Assembly (NCBI GenBank): GCA_900757615.1
Contig: CAAEON010000016.1
Span: 1 to 54,528 of the forward strand
Origin: an uncultured Collinsella sp.
GTDB lineage: Bacteria > Actinomycetota > Coriobacteriia > Coriobacteriales > Coriobacteriaceae
Reading direction: 5' to 3'
DNA length: 54,528 nt
Positions 1 to 7,835 of the stretch are shown one piece after another (the first letter of the stretch is position 1; the number at the start of each line of letters is the position of its first letter). Under the pieces are notes generated by a model that did not search any database, had not been told where the DNA came from, and saw only the letters and a program-made list of their open reading frames with translations. Both the position numbers and the translations under genes were made by a program.

Positions 1-96
1 AGGAAAGTCATAGATGCGGGCGTGTTGGCTAAAATGGGTCGGCTGGGATTGGTCAATCTCGGCCGACTATATTTGGCTAATATTTTTCGACGCTAA
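1..96 (+). CDS. C-terminal fragment of an unidentified protein running off the window
   Basis: A reading frame is open from the first base to a TAA at 94-96 and gives 31 residues ending in LANIFRR. It has no start codon in the window, so it would be the tail of a gene that begins to the left. The stretch is too short to assign a family. The base composition is mixed and then falls to AT-rich sequence after the stop. It could equally be a chance open frame. Confidence 0.25.
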   Translation, partial: RKVIDAGVLAKMGRLGLVNLGRLYLANIFRR

Positions 97-252
97 CAAA
101 AGTTACCGAGAAGATAATGACTGAGTTTTCGGATTTGAATCTATGCCCAATTAACAACCGTCAGGGAATTGTAATTGATGGTGAATGTTCAAAGGTAATT
201 TGCAAAGACTAATTTGAATATTTCAGTTTGCTGTACTCATTCCTAGCAGGGT
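97..252. other. AT-rich intergenic stretch with no gene seen
   Basis: This stretch is clearly AT-richer than the rest of the window. I see no start codon with a ribosome-binding site and no RNA gene. Together with the transposase and recombinase remnants that follow, it looks like foreign or decayed DNA. Confidence 0.5.
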
Positions 253-306
253 TTGGGGCGGGCACGCCCCAACAAGAAGCTGTCCCAAAGGGGCAAGAAT
301 GGGGAC
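253..306. repeat. GGGGAC-type palindromic element, copy A
   Basis: Positions 253-272 form a perfect hairpin, TTGGGGCG and CGCCCCAA around a GGCA loop. It is followed by TGTCCCAAAG at 281-290 and GGGGAC at 301-306. On the minus strand the 281-290 part reads CTTTGGGACA, matching the core of the copies near 24080 and 41005. The layout (GC-rich palindrome, then GGGGAC about 40 bases later) resembles the copy at 54455-54502. The right side merges with the presumed end of the IS remnant. Confidence 0.5.
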
Positions 307-327
307 TGCGGACGATTTCTTGGACCG

Positions 328-558
328 CTACGCGGCCCTTCCCAGCGCGGCGCGGAACTCGGCCGGCGTGCGGCCGCCGAGCGCATCGCTGCGCCTCTCC
401 GTATTGTAGCGGCCGATCCAGGCCCCGAGCTCCTCGATGAAGCGGGCGGGGGCCCAGCCCGACCAGTCCCTGCCGTGCCAGAACTCCCTCTTGAGCAGGC
501 CGAAGAAGCCCTCCATCGCGGCGTTGTCCGGGCTGCAGCCCTTGGCGGACTGGATTGG
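328..558 (-). pseudogene. IS3-family transposase (OrfB) C-terminal remnant
   Basis: Read on the minus strand, the frame is open from 558 after an in-frame TAG at 559-561 and ends at 328. It contains SAKGCSPDNAAMEGFFGLLK and YNTERRSDALGGRTPAEFR. These are the end of the DDE catalytic core and the C-terminal tail of IS3/IS150-type transposases, which usually carry a glutamate in the DNAAMExFF motif, as here. About 75 residues remain of roughly 280, so the gene is dead. Sequence at 301-326 (GGACTGCGGACGATTTCTTG) resembles an IS3-type terminal repeat, and a partly similar sequence lies at 565-585. The element may therefore be an internal-deletion derivative with both ends left. Confidence 0.75.
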
Positions 559-662
559 CTACACTGATGTGGACAGTTCCGGGAGGGGCGCAAGAGACGG
601 GAAGGCCGTGTGCGCGTTCCTGCGTGAGGGCCGCGGGGAGGGGCTGCCTGGGTACGGCGCCT

Positions 663-785
663 GTCAACTCGGTCTACGTCTTTGATGACCGGGTCGTACT
701 CAATATCAACTTCACGGATGATGCCAAAACGGTCACCCGTGAGGAAGTGTTGGGTTCGAGTGCTATGGACAATGTTCCAGCATGC
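663..785 (+). pseudogene. Serine recombinase C-terminal tail remnant
   Basis: One plus-strand frame encodes VNSVYVFDDRVVLNINF followed by TDDAKTVTREEV. This matches the pattern I know from the extreme C-terminus of large serine recombinases of Firmicutes and Actinobacteria mobile elements, where FVNSVYVYDDKIVLTFNY is typical. Only about 40 residues are recognisable. The upstream part is replaced by GC-rich sequence next to the IS remnant. The fragment runs into the 3' end of the DUF523 gene on the other strand, so it probably marks an old integration scar. Family assignment is by motif memory only. Confidence 0.5.
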
Positions 786-1224
786 TGGGATCGAATTCGC
801 TTGCCGGGATCACGCGGTAGCCGTGGCGCAGGAGCAGGTCAACGAAGACACCGTTACCCGTTGTGAGCGTGCCGCTGAAGGATCCGTCGTAGATATGGCC
901 CACGCCGCACGACGGACTGCGATCCTGCAAAATGCACGCAACAATCTCGGACGGGCCGCCCGCCTGCTCGCACATATCGAGCGCACGTTGAGCACCCTGG
1001 CGAAACTCGCGATCAACCGACACGCCCTCGCAGGTACGAACCTCTCCGTTCACAATCTCGGACGGCTTGCGCGGTGTAGGCAAGCCACCAAAAACCTCAG
1101 GGCATACCAACAGGACCTCGGTCCCCGTACGCTCGCAAGCCTCGACCAGCTCGCGATGGTAGTTGTCGAGCCCGTTATACTTGCAGCTCTCGCCCATCAA
1201 ACAGGCACTTACCACGATCTTCAT
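763..1224 (-). CDS. DUF523 family protein (TudS-like, iron-sulfur)
   Basis: The 153-residue product carries the DUF523 signature. It starts MKIVVSACLMGESCKYNG, with a CPEVFGGLPTPR motif at 41-52 and SPSCG at 103-107. The conserved cysteines (C8, C14, C41, C106) include those that hold a [4Fe-4S] cluster in characterised relatives such as thiouracil desulfurase TudS. The substrate here is unknown. I chose the ATG at 1224, not an ATG 21 codons upstream, because GGGGAG sits about 9 bases before it and the family starts at this point. The gene follows ftsH on the same strand, just past a strong terminator, so expression may depend on read-through. Its 3' end overlaps a recombinase remnant on the opposite strand. 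Confidence 0.85.
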   Translation of the reverse strand: MKIVVSACLMGESCKYNGLDNYHRELVEACERTGTEVLLVCPEVFGGLPTPRKPSEIVNGEVRTCEGVSVDREFRQGAQRALDMCEQAGGPSEIVACILQDRSPSCGVGHIYDGSFSGTLTTGNGVFVDLLLRHGYRVIPASEFDPSMLEHCP

Positions 1225-1242
1225 ATACAACTCTCCCCACGC

Positions 1243-1279
1243 AAAACGCCCCATTTGAGATGGACACTCAAATGGGGCG
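1243..1279 (-). terminator. Intrinsic terminator after ftsH
   Basis: The 13-bp arms 1247-1259 and 1267-1279 (CGCCCCATTTGAG and its complement) are perfect. On the minus strand they are followed by TTTT. The Shine-Dalgarno of the DUF523 gene begins only a few bases after the T-tract, so the hairpin could also act as an attenuator for that gene. Confidence 0.85.
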
Positions 1280-1300
1280 ATTGACACTGTGCAACTAGTA

Positions 1301-3208
1301 TTACTGCTGCTTTGGCATCAGCGGGTTCTCGCGCGTGAGGAGATTCATAAACTCCTCACCCGTGATCGTCTCCTTCTTGTACAGATAACGAGCCAGCTCG
1401 TGGAGCTTAAACTTGTTCTCCTTGAGAATCTGCAGGGCGCGGTCATGCGCATCCTCGATCAGCTTGGCGACGATCGCGTCGACGCGCTCGGCCGTACCGG
1501 GGGCACAGGTGAGCGACGTGTCCTGGTTGAGGTAGGCATTCTGAACGGTACCGAGCGCCATCATGCCAAACTCTTCCGACATACCAAAGCGCGTCACCAT
1601 GTTGCGAGCGAGCTTGGTGGCCTGCTCGATATCGTTGGCAGCGCCGGTCGTCATCTCACCAAAGATGAGCTCCTCGGCAGCACGTCCGCCGCAATAGACG
1701 GCGAGCTTGTCCAAGACCTCCTGGCGCGTGGTCAGGAAGCGCTCGTCCTCCTCGACCTGCATGGTGTAGCCCAGAGCACCGCTCGTACGCGGCACGATGG
1801 TGATCTTCGTAACCGGCGCAGAACCCTTCTGGCGGGCGGCAACGATGGCATGGCCGATCTCGTGATAGGACACGACCTGTTTCTCGTGATCGGACAGCAC
1901 CGTGGACTTACGCTGCTGGCCGGCGATGACGACCTCCACCGACTCCTCAAAGTCATCCTGAGTCGCGCGCTTGCGACCCTCGCGGACGGCGCGCAGGGCG
2001 CCCTCGTTGATGATGTTGGCCAGGTCGGCACCCGAGGCGCCAGGCGTGGCGCGGGCGATCGCGGTCAGGTCGATCGGCGGCTGCGTCTTCACGCTCTTGG
2101 CGTGCAGTTCAAGGATATTCTTGCGACCGGTCAGGTCGGGCAGCTCAACGGGGATGCGGCGGTCGAAGCGGCCGGGGCGCAGTAGGGCCGGATCAAGGCT
2201 GTCGGGACGGTTGGTCGCAGCGAGGACGACGATACCCTTGTGGTTATCGAATCCATCCATCTCGGTCAGCAGCTGATTGAGCGTCTGCTCGCGCTCGTCG
2301 TTGCCACTAAAGCCGCCGCCATCGCGCTTCTTGCCGATGGTATCGATCTCGTCGATAAAGACGATGCACGGGGCCTTTTCCTTGGCCTGCTTAAACAGGT
2401 CGCGAACCTTAGCGGCGCCGCGGCCGACAAACATCTCAACAAACTCAGAACCAGAAATACTAAAGAACGGCACGCCCGCCTCGCCGGCCACAGCCTTGGC
2501 GAGCAGGGTTTTACCGGTACCCGGAGGGCCGACAAGGAGAGCGCCGCGTGGCAGTTTGGCGCCGATCTCCTCGTAGCGTTGCGGCTTCTCCAGAAAGTCG
2601 ACGACCTCCTTGAGGGACTCCTTGGCCTCTTCCTGGCCGGCGACATCCTTAAAGGTCACGCCCACGTCCTTGGAGGCGATCACGCGCGCGCCGGACTTGC
2701 CCAGTCCACCGCCGCCAAAACCACCGCCGCCAAAGTTCATCGACGGACCGTCATCACCCATGGCCTTCTTCATGCGGCGGTTGAGCCACCAGCCAATCAG
2801 GAAGAAAATCACCATGGGAAGAATGAGGGTGAGCAGGTAGTAGGTCATCAGGCCCGAGTTCTTATCGGGAACGACCGACTCAAGCGAAGCACCGGACTCA
2901 AGCACGCGATCGGTAAAGCCCGCGTCATTCGGCACACCGGTCGTCTTGTAGGCGATATTCTCGTCCTCGCCCTTCTTGGTGTAATAAATCGTGTAATCGT
3001 CCGTGTTGTACTCGACCTTGTCGACGCTCTTCTTATCGAGCGCTTTGACAAACGTCGAGTAATCGGTCTTCGTAATCTGCTGCGTGTGACCGATGTTGGG
3101 GAACAGAACGGTCGAGAGCACGAGGTAGACGACGAAGGCGATGAGCACGTAGAGGATCATATTCCGTCTACGTTTGTTGTCATCCATCTCCATCTGCTTG
3201 AACTCCAT
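1301..3208 (-). CDS. ftsH: ATP-dependent zinc metalloprotease FtsH
   Basis: This 635-residue protein is a membrane-anchored AAA+ protease that degrades misfolded and regulatory membrane and cytosolic proteins. Two transmembrane segments (about 17-36 and 121-142) flank an extracytoplasmic domain. A glycine-rich linker follows at 159-170. The Walker A motif GPPGTGKT is at 227-234, Walker B FIDEID at 284-289, the second region of homology near 330-350, and the zinc site HEIGH at 449-453. Length is normal. The N-terminus has several ATG codons (1, 6, 8) and no clear Shine-Dalgarno, so the exact start is uncertain. The gene diverges from the CobO-type gene across a 77-base gap that should hold both promoters. 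Confidence 0.97.
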   Translation of the reverse strand: MEFKQMEMDDNKRRRNMILYVLIAFVVYLVLSTVLFPNIGHTQQITKTDYSTFVKALDKKSVDKVEYNTDDYTIYYTKKGEDENIAYKTTGVPNDAGFTDRVLESGASLESVVPDKNSGLMTYYLLTLILPMVIFFLIGWWLNRRMKKAMGDDGPSMNFGGGGFGGGGLGKSGARVIASKDVGVTFKDVAGQEEAKESLKEVVDFLEKPQRYEEIGAKLPRGALLVGPPGTGKTLLAKAVAGEAGVPFFSISGSEFVEMFVGRGAAKVRDLFKQAKEKAPCIVFIDEIDTIGKKRDGGGFSGNDEREQTLNQLLTEMDGFDNHKGIVVLAATNRPDSLDPALLRPGRFDRRIPVELPDLTGRKNILELHAKSVKTQPPIDLTAIARATPGASGADLANIINEGALRAVREGRKRATQDDFEESVEVVIAGQQRKSTVLSDHEKQVVSYHEIGHAIVAARQKGSAPVTKITIVPRTSGALGYTMQVEEDERFLTTRQEVLDKLAVYCGGRAAEELIFGEMTTGAANDIEQATKLARNMVTRFGMSEEFGMMALGTVQNAYLNQDTSLTCAPGTAERVDAIVAKLIEDAHDRALQILKENKFKLHELARYLYKKETITGEEFMNLLTRENPLMPKQQ

Positions 3209-3285
3209 CTACTGGGGTTGATAATGCTATCTAGAATACCCAACCCGAACGGCGATAAACCGACGCCGGGCACGAAAGGACAGAG

Positions 3286-3771
3286 ATGGCATCACTGGAA
3301 GTCGGCAAGGTTCAAATCTATACGGGCGACGGCAAGGGCAAGACGACGGCTGCGCTGGGGCTCGCGCTGCGTGCCACGGGCTATGGACTTAACGTGCTCA
3401 TGCTTCAGTTTGCCAAGAAGCTGCACTGCGCCGAACATGACGCAGCTCCTCGATTGGGGCTACGGATCGTACAAGCCGACCGCGACACGCCCGAGACTTG
3501 CGCCGCGCAGATCATGGAGCTCGCACGCGAGCAGATTAGCCAGGTCGACGTGCTGATCTTGGATGAGCTGGGAGAAGCCATGCGCCGCGGCTTTGTGACG
3601 CGCGAAGATGTCGAAGCGTTGATCGCGATGAAACCAACCACCACGGAGCTCGTGCTCACCGGCCGGGGCTTGCTGCCCCTCGCCGACCTTGCCGACCTGG
3701 TAACCGAAATGCGCCCCGTCAAACACTACTTCGACGAAGGCCTCCTAGCTCGCCAAGGCATCGAATACTAG
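3286..3771 (+). CDS. cobO: Cob(I)yrinic acid a,c-diamide adenosyltransferase (CobO/BtuR type)
   Basis: The 161-residue product adds the adenosyl group to corrinoids when coenzyme B12 is made or salvaged. The P-loop YTGDGKGKTTAALGLALRA near the N-terminus and the DVLILDEL strand in the middle are family hallmarks, as is the closing stretch with RPVKHYFDEGLLARQGIEY. Length is slightly short compared with the usual 170-200. An AAAGGA Shine-Dalgarno precedes the ATG. No other cobalamin gene is in the window, so a salvage role is likely. The gene converges with a MATE transporter, and its TAG stop lies inside the arm of a palindrome. Confidence 0.9.
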   Translation: MASLEVGKVQIYTGDGKGKTTAALGLALRATGYGLNVLMLQFAKKLHCAEHDAAPRLGLRIVQADRDTPETCAAQIMELAREQISQVDVLILDELGEAMRRGFVTREDVEALIAMKPTTTELVLTGRGLLPLADLADLVTEMRPVKHYFDEGLLARQGIEY

Positions 3772-3797
3772 TCATTGCGGACGTCCCCAATGACTAG
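3768..3797. repeat. GGGGAC-type palindromic element, copy B (bidirectional hairpin)
   Basis: The arms CTAGTCATTG (3768-3777) and CAATGACTAG (3788-3797) are perfect complements around CGGACGTCCC. On the minus strand the loop side reads ATTGGGGACG, the shared core of this family. The element lies exactly between convergent genes and both TAG stop codons (3769-3771 and 3794-3796) are in its arms. Confidence 0.75.
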
Positions 3798-5143
3798 GCG
3801 GTGGCGCGACCGAGCCAGTTGCCGCTGTGATGGTAGACGGTGAACATCGCGGCGGTGATTACCCAGGTCATGGGGTAGACCAGCAGCAGATGCTCGAGCG
3901 AGGGGTCGAGCGGCATAATCGCGAACACCCACGCCACGCGGAGCACGACGGTGCCAAAAATCGTGAGCATCATAGGCTGGAAGCTCACGCCAGCGCCGCG
4001 GATGGAGCCGGACGCGTTTTCGATAATCGAGAAGATCGCGTAGAACGGCGCGATGAAATGAAGAATCGTCGTGGTGTAGGCCGAAATCGAAGCATCGTCG
4101 ACAAACAGACGCGACAACGGACCCGAGAACACCAGTAGCACGGCAGACAGGCCACCAATGAGCATAAACGACAGCACAAGCGACGTATGGTAGCCCTTGC
4201 GCATGCGCTCGTAGTTGCGCGCGCCAAAGTTCTGTGCCGAGAACGTGGTGATCGAAACGCCAAGCGCCTCGGTAACCATCCAGACAATGCCATCCAAACG
4301 GCCCGAAAGACCCCACGCCGTGGTGACATCGGCACCAAACGAGTTGACCGACACCTGAATCAAAACGTTGGAAATCGAATACGCAGCAGACTGAAAGCCA
4401 AGCGGCAGACCACACGAGATCATGCTCTTACAAATGCCAGGATCAATGCAGAGTTTGGACAGTGAAAGCCGCCACGCACCCGGAGCGTGCATCATACGAA
4501 TCACGATCATCGTGGCGTTGGAGCAAATGGTCAGCGCCACCGCGATGCCGCAGCCCAGAGCCTCCATATGAAGCACGGCAACGAAGATGACATCCAGCAC
4601 CGCATTAACAAGGCAGCCGGAAGCAATGATCACAGCAGGACCGCGTGTGTCGCCCACGGCGCGCAGCAGCGCCGTTCCCATATTGAGCAGCAGCGCCGCA
4701 ACCATGGCGGCAAAATAGCAACGAGCATAGGCAACGCCCTCGGCCAATAGTTCATGCGGCGTGTTCATAAGTACCAGCATGGGCTCAACGAACACTATGC
4801 CAAGAATCGAGAAAACGATACCGCCCACCAGCGCGAGCGTCATGGCCGTATGGACCGAACGACTCAATCGCTCATCATCGTGCTGACCAAAATACTGACC
4901 GGTAATGACCGCGCAGCCAGCGCCAACGCCAACGCAAAAGCCAATGCAGAGCTCGGTGAGCACCATCGTGGCTTGAATGCCACCCAGCGCGAGCTTGCCG
5001 CCAAACTGGCCGACGATATACGTACCAATAAGCGTGTAAGCCTGCTGAAAAAACGAGCTAAAGAAGATAGGGACGCACAGCGACAGCAGCTGTTGCCAAA
5101 TGACACCCTGCGTTACATCGATAGCCGTAGATTTCTTAGCCAC
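3794..5143 (-). CDS. MATE family efflux transporter
   Basis: The product is a multidrug and toxin extrusion type antiporter with about 12 hydrophobic segments in two halves. Features include the N-terminal SLCVPIFFSSFFQQAYTLIG segment and the repeated GxxGxAxA pattern seen in NorM/DinF-like proteins. The protein has 449 residues if it starts at the GTG at 5143, which follows GGGGAGGG by four bases. An ATG 11 codons upstream gives 460 residues but lacks a good ribosome-binding site. Substrate is not predictable. It is downstream of and on the same strand as a TrmH-family gene, with a 120-base gap that contains an inverted repeat. Confidence 0.9.
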   Translation of the reverse strand: MAKKSTAIDVTQGVIWQQLLSLCVPIFFSSFFQQAYTLIGTYIVGQFGGKLALGGIQATMVLTELCIGFCVGVGAGCAVITGQYFGQHDDERLSRSVHTAMTLALVGGIVFSILGIVFVEPMLVLMNTPHELLAEGVAYARCYFAAMVAALLLNMGTALLRAVGDTRGPAVIIASGCLVNAVLDVIFVAVLHMEALGCGIAVALTICSNATMIVIRMMHAPGAWRLSLSKLCIDPGICKSMISCGLPLGFQSAAYSISNVLIQVSVNSFGADVTTAWGLSGRLDGIVWMVTEALGVSITTFSAQNFGARNYERMRKGYHTSLVLSFMLIGGLSAVLLVFSGPLSRLFVDDASISAYTTTILHFIAPFYAIFSIIENASGSIRGAGVSFQPMMLTIFGTVVLRVAWVFAIMPLDPSLEHLLLVYPMTWVITAAMFTVYHHSGNWLGRATA

Positions 5144-5208
5144 ACGCCCTCCCCACCAGCGTACGTCAAACAACAAAACGGCAATTTAAGACCAAAGCCA
5201 ATACCAGC

Positions 5209-5260
5209 TTAGCACCGACCGACGTCGGCCGAAACGCCCCGAACCAGAGCCCGGTGCTAA
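5209..5260 (-). repeat. Inverted repeat downstream of the TrmH gene
   Basis: TTAGCACCG at 5209-5217 pairs perfectly with CGGTGCTAA at 5252-5260. Inside lies a 10-bp palindrome, CCGACGTCGG. There is no clear T-tract, so this may be a factor-assisted terminator or a processing structure. Confidence 0.45.
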
Positions 5261-5268
5261 TTATCTGC

Positions 5269-6183
5269 CTAGTGATACAGCCCCGGCTGGTAGTGGTACT
5301 CGTTGCTCACATGCGGGCACAGCTGCCAAAAGGCAACAGCGCTTGCCGCGGCCACGTTGAGTGAATCGACCCCATGCGCCATCGGAATACGCACGGCGCG
5401 GTCGCAGCCTGCAATGGTCTTGGCGCCCAAGCCAGCACCCTCGGTGCCCATAAAGATTGCCAGGCGGTCAATCTCCTGGAGCGCGGGATCGTCCAGCGAC
5501 ACCGAATCATCCGTCAACGCCATAGCGGCACACGAAAAGCCGGCATCGTGTAGCACCGCCAGCCCATCATGCGGCCATACGCGCGCTTCGCTGCCAATGC
5601 GTGTCCAGGGCACCTGGAACACCGTGCCCATGCTCACGCGGGCCGAACGACGATACAGCGGATCACAACACGTAGGACTGACCAAAATGCCGTCAACGTT
5701 GAGCGCGGCCGCCGAGCGGAATATTGCGCCCACATTGGTATGGTCGACAATGCCCTCGAGCACGCACACGCGCACCGGGCGCTCCCCCGCCGCCTCGACG
5801 ACGCCGCCCAAGAACTCATCAACCGGAATCTGTCGCGGGCGACGAAATGCCGCGAGCGCACCGCGCGTCACGTTAAAACCCGTCAGACGCTCCATAAGCT
5901 CCATCGAGGCAACGAACACGGGAACCGGACCCGCGCCCTCGCGTACCGCCAGGCGCTCAAACAGCGGCATCATTTGGTCGAGCCAGCGCTCGCCCAAAAG
6001 AAAGCTCACCGGCTCGTATCCGGCGCGAACCGCACGTTCGATGACCTTGGCACTCTCGGCGATAAAAATGCCCTTCTGCGGCTCCAGCACGCAGCGCAGC
6101 TCACGCTCGGTCAGTCGCACGTAGGCATCAAGCCGCTCGTCCTCGAGCGAATCGATTCGCAGCACCTCAACGGCATCAGTCAT
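5269..6183 (-). CDS. TrmH (SpoU) family RNA 2'-O-methyltransferase
   Basis: The product is a SPOUT-class enzyme that methylates ribose in tRNA or rRNA with S-adenosylmethionine. The C-terminal half has the three SpoU motifs: HTNVGAIFRSAAAL, then FMGTEGAGL, then RIPMAHGVDSLNVAAASAVA, which form the knotted cofactor site. The N-terminal part resembles the substrate-binding domain. The ATG at 6183 (304 residues) is preferred to one 11 codons upstream, because an AGAAAGG sequence precedes it. The RNA target cannot be read from sequence. It lies downstream of folA-thyA on the same strand but behind a probable terminator. Confidence 0.88.
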   Translation of the reverse strand: MTDAVEVLRIDSLEDERLDAYVRLTERELRCVLEPQKGIFIAESAKVIERAVRAGYEPVSFLLGERWLDQMMPLFERLAVREGAGPVPVFVASMELMERLTGFNVTRGALAAFRRPRQIPVDEFLGGVVEAAGERPVRVCVLEGIVDHTNVGAIFRSAAALNVDGILVSPTCCDPLYRRSARVSMGTVFQVPWTRIGSEARVWPHDGLAVLHDAGFSCAAMALTDDSVSLDDPALQEIDRLAIFMGTEGAGLGAKTIAGCDRAVRIPMAHGVDSLNVAAASAVAFWQLCPHVSNEYHYQPGLYH

Positions 6184-6229
6184 AGCAGCCAGCCCGCACC
6201 TTTCTTTACAGCGCATCTATACCAAACGA

Positions 6230-6248
6230 GGCGACGCTAAGCGCCGCC
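6230..6248 (-). terminator. Probable terminator after thyA-folA
   Basis: GGCGACGC (6230-6237) and GCGCCGCC (6241-6248) pair with one wobble around TAA. On the minus strand the stem is followed by a T-rich stretch. It separates folA from the downstream TrmH-family gene. Confidence 0.5.
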
Positions 6249-6292
6249 CCATGCATTCAAACAATCCGATGATACCGTTCACGCCGGACGAT

Positions 6293-6811
6293 TTACGCCT
6301 CAACGCGACGATACGTTACGAACTCATAATCGACACCCTCGTCGCCCTCGCCCGAGGCAATCGTGGCAACACCGCCACGCCGCGCAATCTCCCACGCGGG
6401 ATCGGCATCCAAATCGGGAAAATACGTATCCACGTCATGCACGCAATGGTTATGCGTAACCTCGGCCTCCACGCAATACGGCAAAAACTGTCGATATACC
6501 TCGCCGCCGCCAATCACCCACGCAACGGTCTCATCGGCAACCGCGGCGAGCGCCTCGCCGATACTATGCACCACGTCGACACCTTCGGGCGAAAAATCCT
6601 CGTCGCGCGTGAGCACGATATTGCGACGATTCTTGAGCGGCCGTGCGCCGGGAAAACTCAGCAGGGTCTTGCGCCCCATAATAACCGGGCAACCTTTGGT
6701 GCACGCCACAAAATGACGCATGTCGGCACGGTTGGACACCACCATGTCGCCCTCGCACCCAATACCCCAGTCATCGCACACGGCGACAATGGCAGAAAGC
6801 TTACACGTCAT
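6293..6811 (-). CDS. folA: Dihydrofolate reductase (atypical)
   Basis: The enzyme reduces dihydrofolate with NADPH, regenerating the cofactor that the adjacent thymidylate synthase consumes. Recognisable parts of the 172-residue protein are VIMGRKTLLSFPG, RRNIVLTRD, WVIGGGEVYRQFLP and a C-terminal TYFPDLD. The active-site acid aligns with D30. The usually invariant P-W pair before it is V24-V25, and the proline two residues before the acid is R28, so the substrate loop is unusual. I prefer the ATG at 6811, which follows TAGGTG. A GTG at 6820 directly abuts the thyA stop and is the alternative. The two genes are almost certainly co-transcribed. Confidence 0.88.
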   Translation of the reverse strand: MTCKLSAIVAVCDDWGIGCEGDMVVSNRADMRHFVACTKGCPVIMGRKTLLSFPGARPLKNRRNIVLTRDEDFSPEGVDVVHSIGEALAAVADETVAWVIGGGEVYRQFLPYCVEAEVTHNHCVHDVDTYFPDLDADPAWEIARRGGVATIASGEGDEGVDYEFVTYRRVEA

Positions 6812-6820
6812 GCACGTCAC

Positions 6821-7669
6821 CTACACCGCAATGGGGATGTTCTTGACCTGCGGGCCGTGCTCATAGCCCTCGACAATCAGGTCGTCGGTCGTAAACGCAT
6901 AGAAGTCATGCACATCGGGGTTAAGCGTTACCTTAGGCGCGGCAAACTGCGGACGCTCGATAAGCTCGCGGACGATATCGACATGACGGTCGTAAATGTG
7001 GGCATCGGCAATCACATGCAGCAACTCTCCGGGAATCATATCGACCGACTGCGCGACCATCATCAGCAAAATGGCGTACTGGCACACATTCCAGTTGTTC
7101 GCAGCCAAAATGTCCTGGCTGCGCTGGTTGAGAATCATGTTGAGCGTCGGTTTATCATCCTGCGGGCGTTGCGTCACGTTATACGTCACGCTGTAGGCGC
7201 ACGGATACAGGTGCATCTCGGACAGGTCGCTAAACACGTAGGTATTCGTCATAATGCGGCGGCTGTACGGCGTGTTCTTAAGGTCGTACAGCACGCGATC
7301 CATCTGATCAAAGTCACCCTCGGCATAATGGCTCTTCTGCCCAATCTGATACCCGTAGGCCTTGCCGATGGAGCCAGTCTCGTCGGCCCACTCATCCCAA
7401 ATATGGCTGTTGAGGTCATGCACGTTATTGGACTTCTTTTGATAGATCCACAGGATCTCATCCATGGCAGATTTGAGGGCCGTACGACGCAGGGTAAGCG
7501 CCGGAAACTCCTCACGCAGGTCGTAGCGTGCCGTGACACCAAAGTTTTTAATGGTATAGGCAGGGGTGCCGTCCTCCCACACCGGGCGGACCTTTTGGCC
7601 CTCGGTGGTGGTGCCATGGTCCAGAATATCGCGGCACATGGCTACAAACTGTTGATCAGCCTTGCTCAT
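6821..7669 (-). CDS. thyA: Thymidylate synthase
   Basis: It methylates dUMP to dTMP using methylenetetrahydrofolate. The 282-residue protein contains the catalytic cysteine in HLYPCAYSVTYNV. It also has the NQRSQDILAANNWNVCQYA segment and HVIADAHIYDRHVD, all conserved in ThyA, and RRIMTNTYVFSD supplies phosphate-binding arginines. The start at 7669 is chosen over an ATG 12 codons upstream because AGGAGGG lies just before it. It heads a two-gene operon with folA. A TACAAT -10-like box lies at 7704-7709 on the minus strand, without a convincing -35. Confidence 0.95.
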   Translation of the reverse strand: MSKADQQFVAMCRDILDHGTTTEGQKVRPVWEDGTPAYTIKNFGVTARYDLREEFPALTLRRTALKSAMDEILWIYQKKSNNVHDLNSHIWDEWADETGSIGKAYGYQIGQKSHYAEGDFDQMDRVLYDLKNTPYSRRIMTNTYVFSDLSEMHLYPCAYSVTYNVTQRPQDDKPTLNMILNQRSQDILAANNWNVCQYAILLMMVAQSVDMIPGELLHVIADAHIYDRHVDIVRELIERPQFAAPKVTLNPDVHDFYAFTTDDLIVEGYEHGPQVKNIPIAV

Positions 7670-7754
7670 TGACCCTCCTGTCAGTCGCCTATAAGCGAGA
7701 TTCATTGTAGCCCAGGCGCAAGCGGCCCCACAGCCCTAACATAAGCCCTCATTT

Positions 7755-7770
7755 TCTGACATATGCCAGA
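7755..7770. promoter_or_regulatory. Palindromic operator 1 upstream of the DUF134 fusion gene
   Basis: TCTGACATATGCCAGA is an inverted repeat with a single mismatch, centred on CATATG. The same motif recurs 53 bases downstream, about five helical turns, on the same face of DNA. It probably binds the DUF134 HTH protein encoded next to it or another dimeric regulator. Confidence 0.65.
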
Positions 7771-7776
7771 AATTCC

Positions 7777-7804
7777 TTGCGTAAATCCGCACGGTCGTTA
7801 TTCT
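7777..7804 (+). promoter_or_regulatory. Possible promoter between the two operators
   Basis: TTGCGT at 7777-7782 and TATTCT at 7799-7804, spaced by 16 bases, form a weak sigma-70-like promoter. Transcription would start near the second operator, so binding to both operators would block it. This is inference from spacing and consensus only. Confidence 0.35.
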
Positions 7805-7807
7805 ATT

Positions 7808-7823
7808 GTTGACATATGTCAGA
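7808..7823. promoter_or_regulatory. Palindromic operator 2 upstream of the DUF134 fusion gene
   Basis: TTGACATATGTCAGAT contains a perfect 12-bp palindrome, TGACATATGTCA, at 7810-7821. It repeats the CTGACATATG(C/T)CAG motif of operator 1 and lies just upstream of the Shine-Dalgarno GGAGAG. Confidence 0.65.
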
Positions 7824-7835
7824 TATGGAGAGTGT

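Noticed and set aside
682..1284. Plus-strand open frame of 200 codons opposite the DUF523 gene
   Set aside because: It mirrors the DUF523 gene, has no family pattern over most of its length, and DUF523 motifs on the minus strand are clear.
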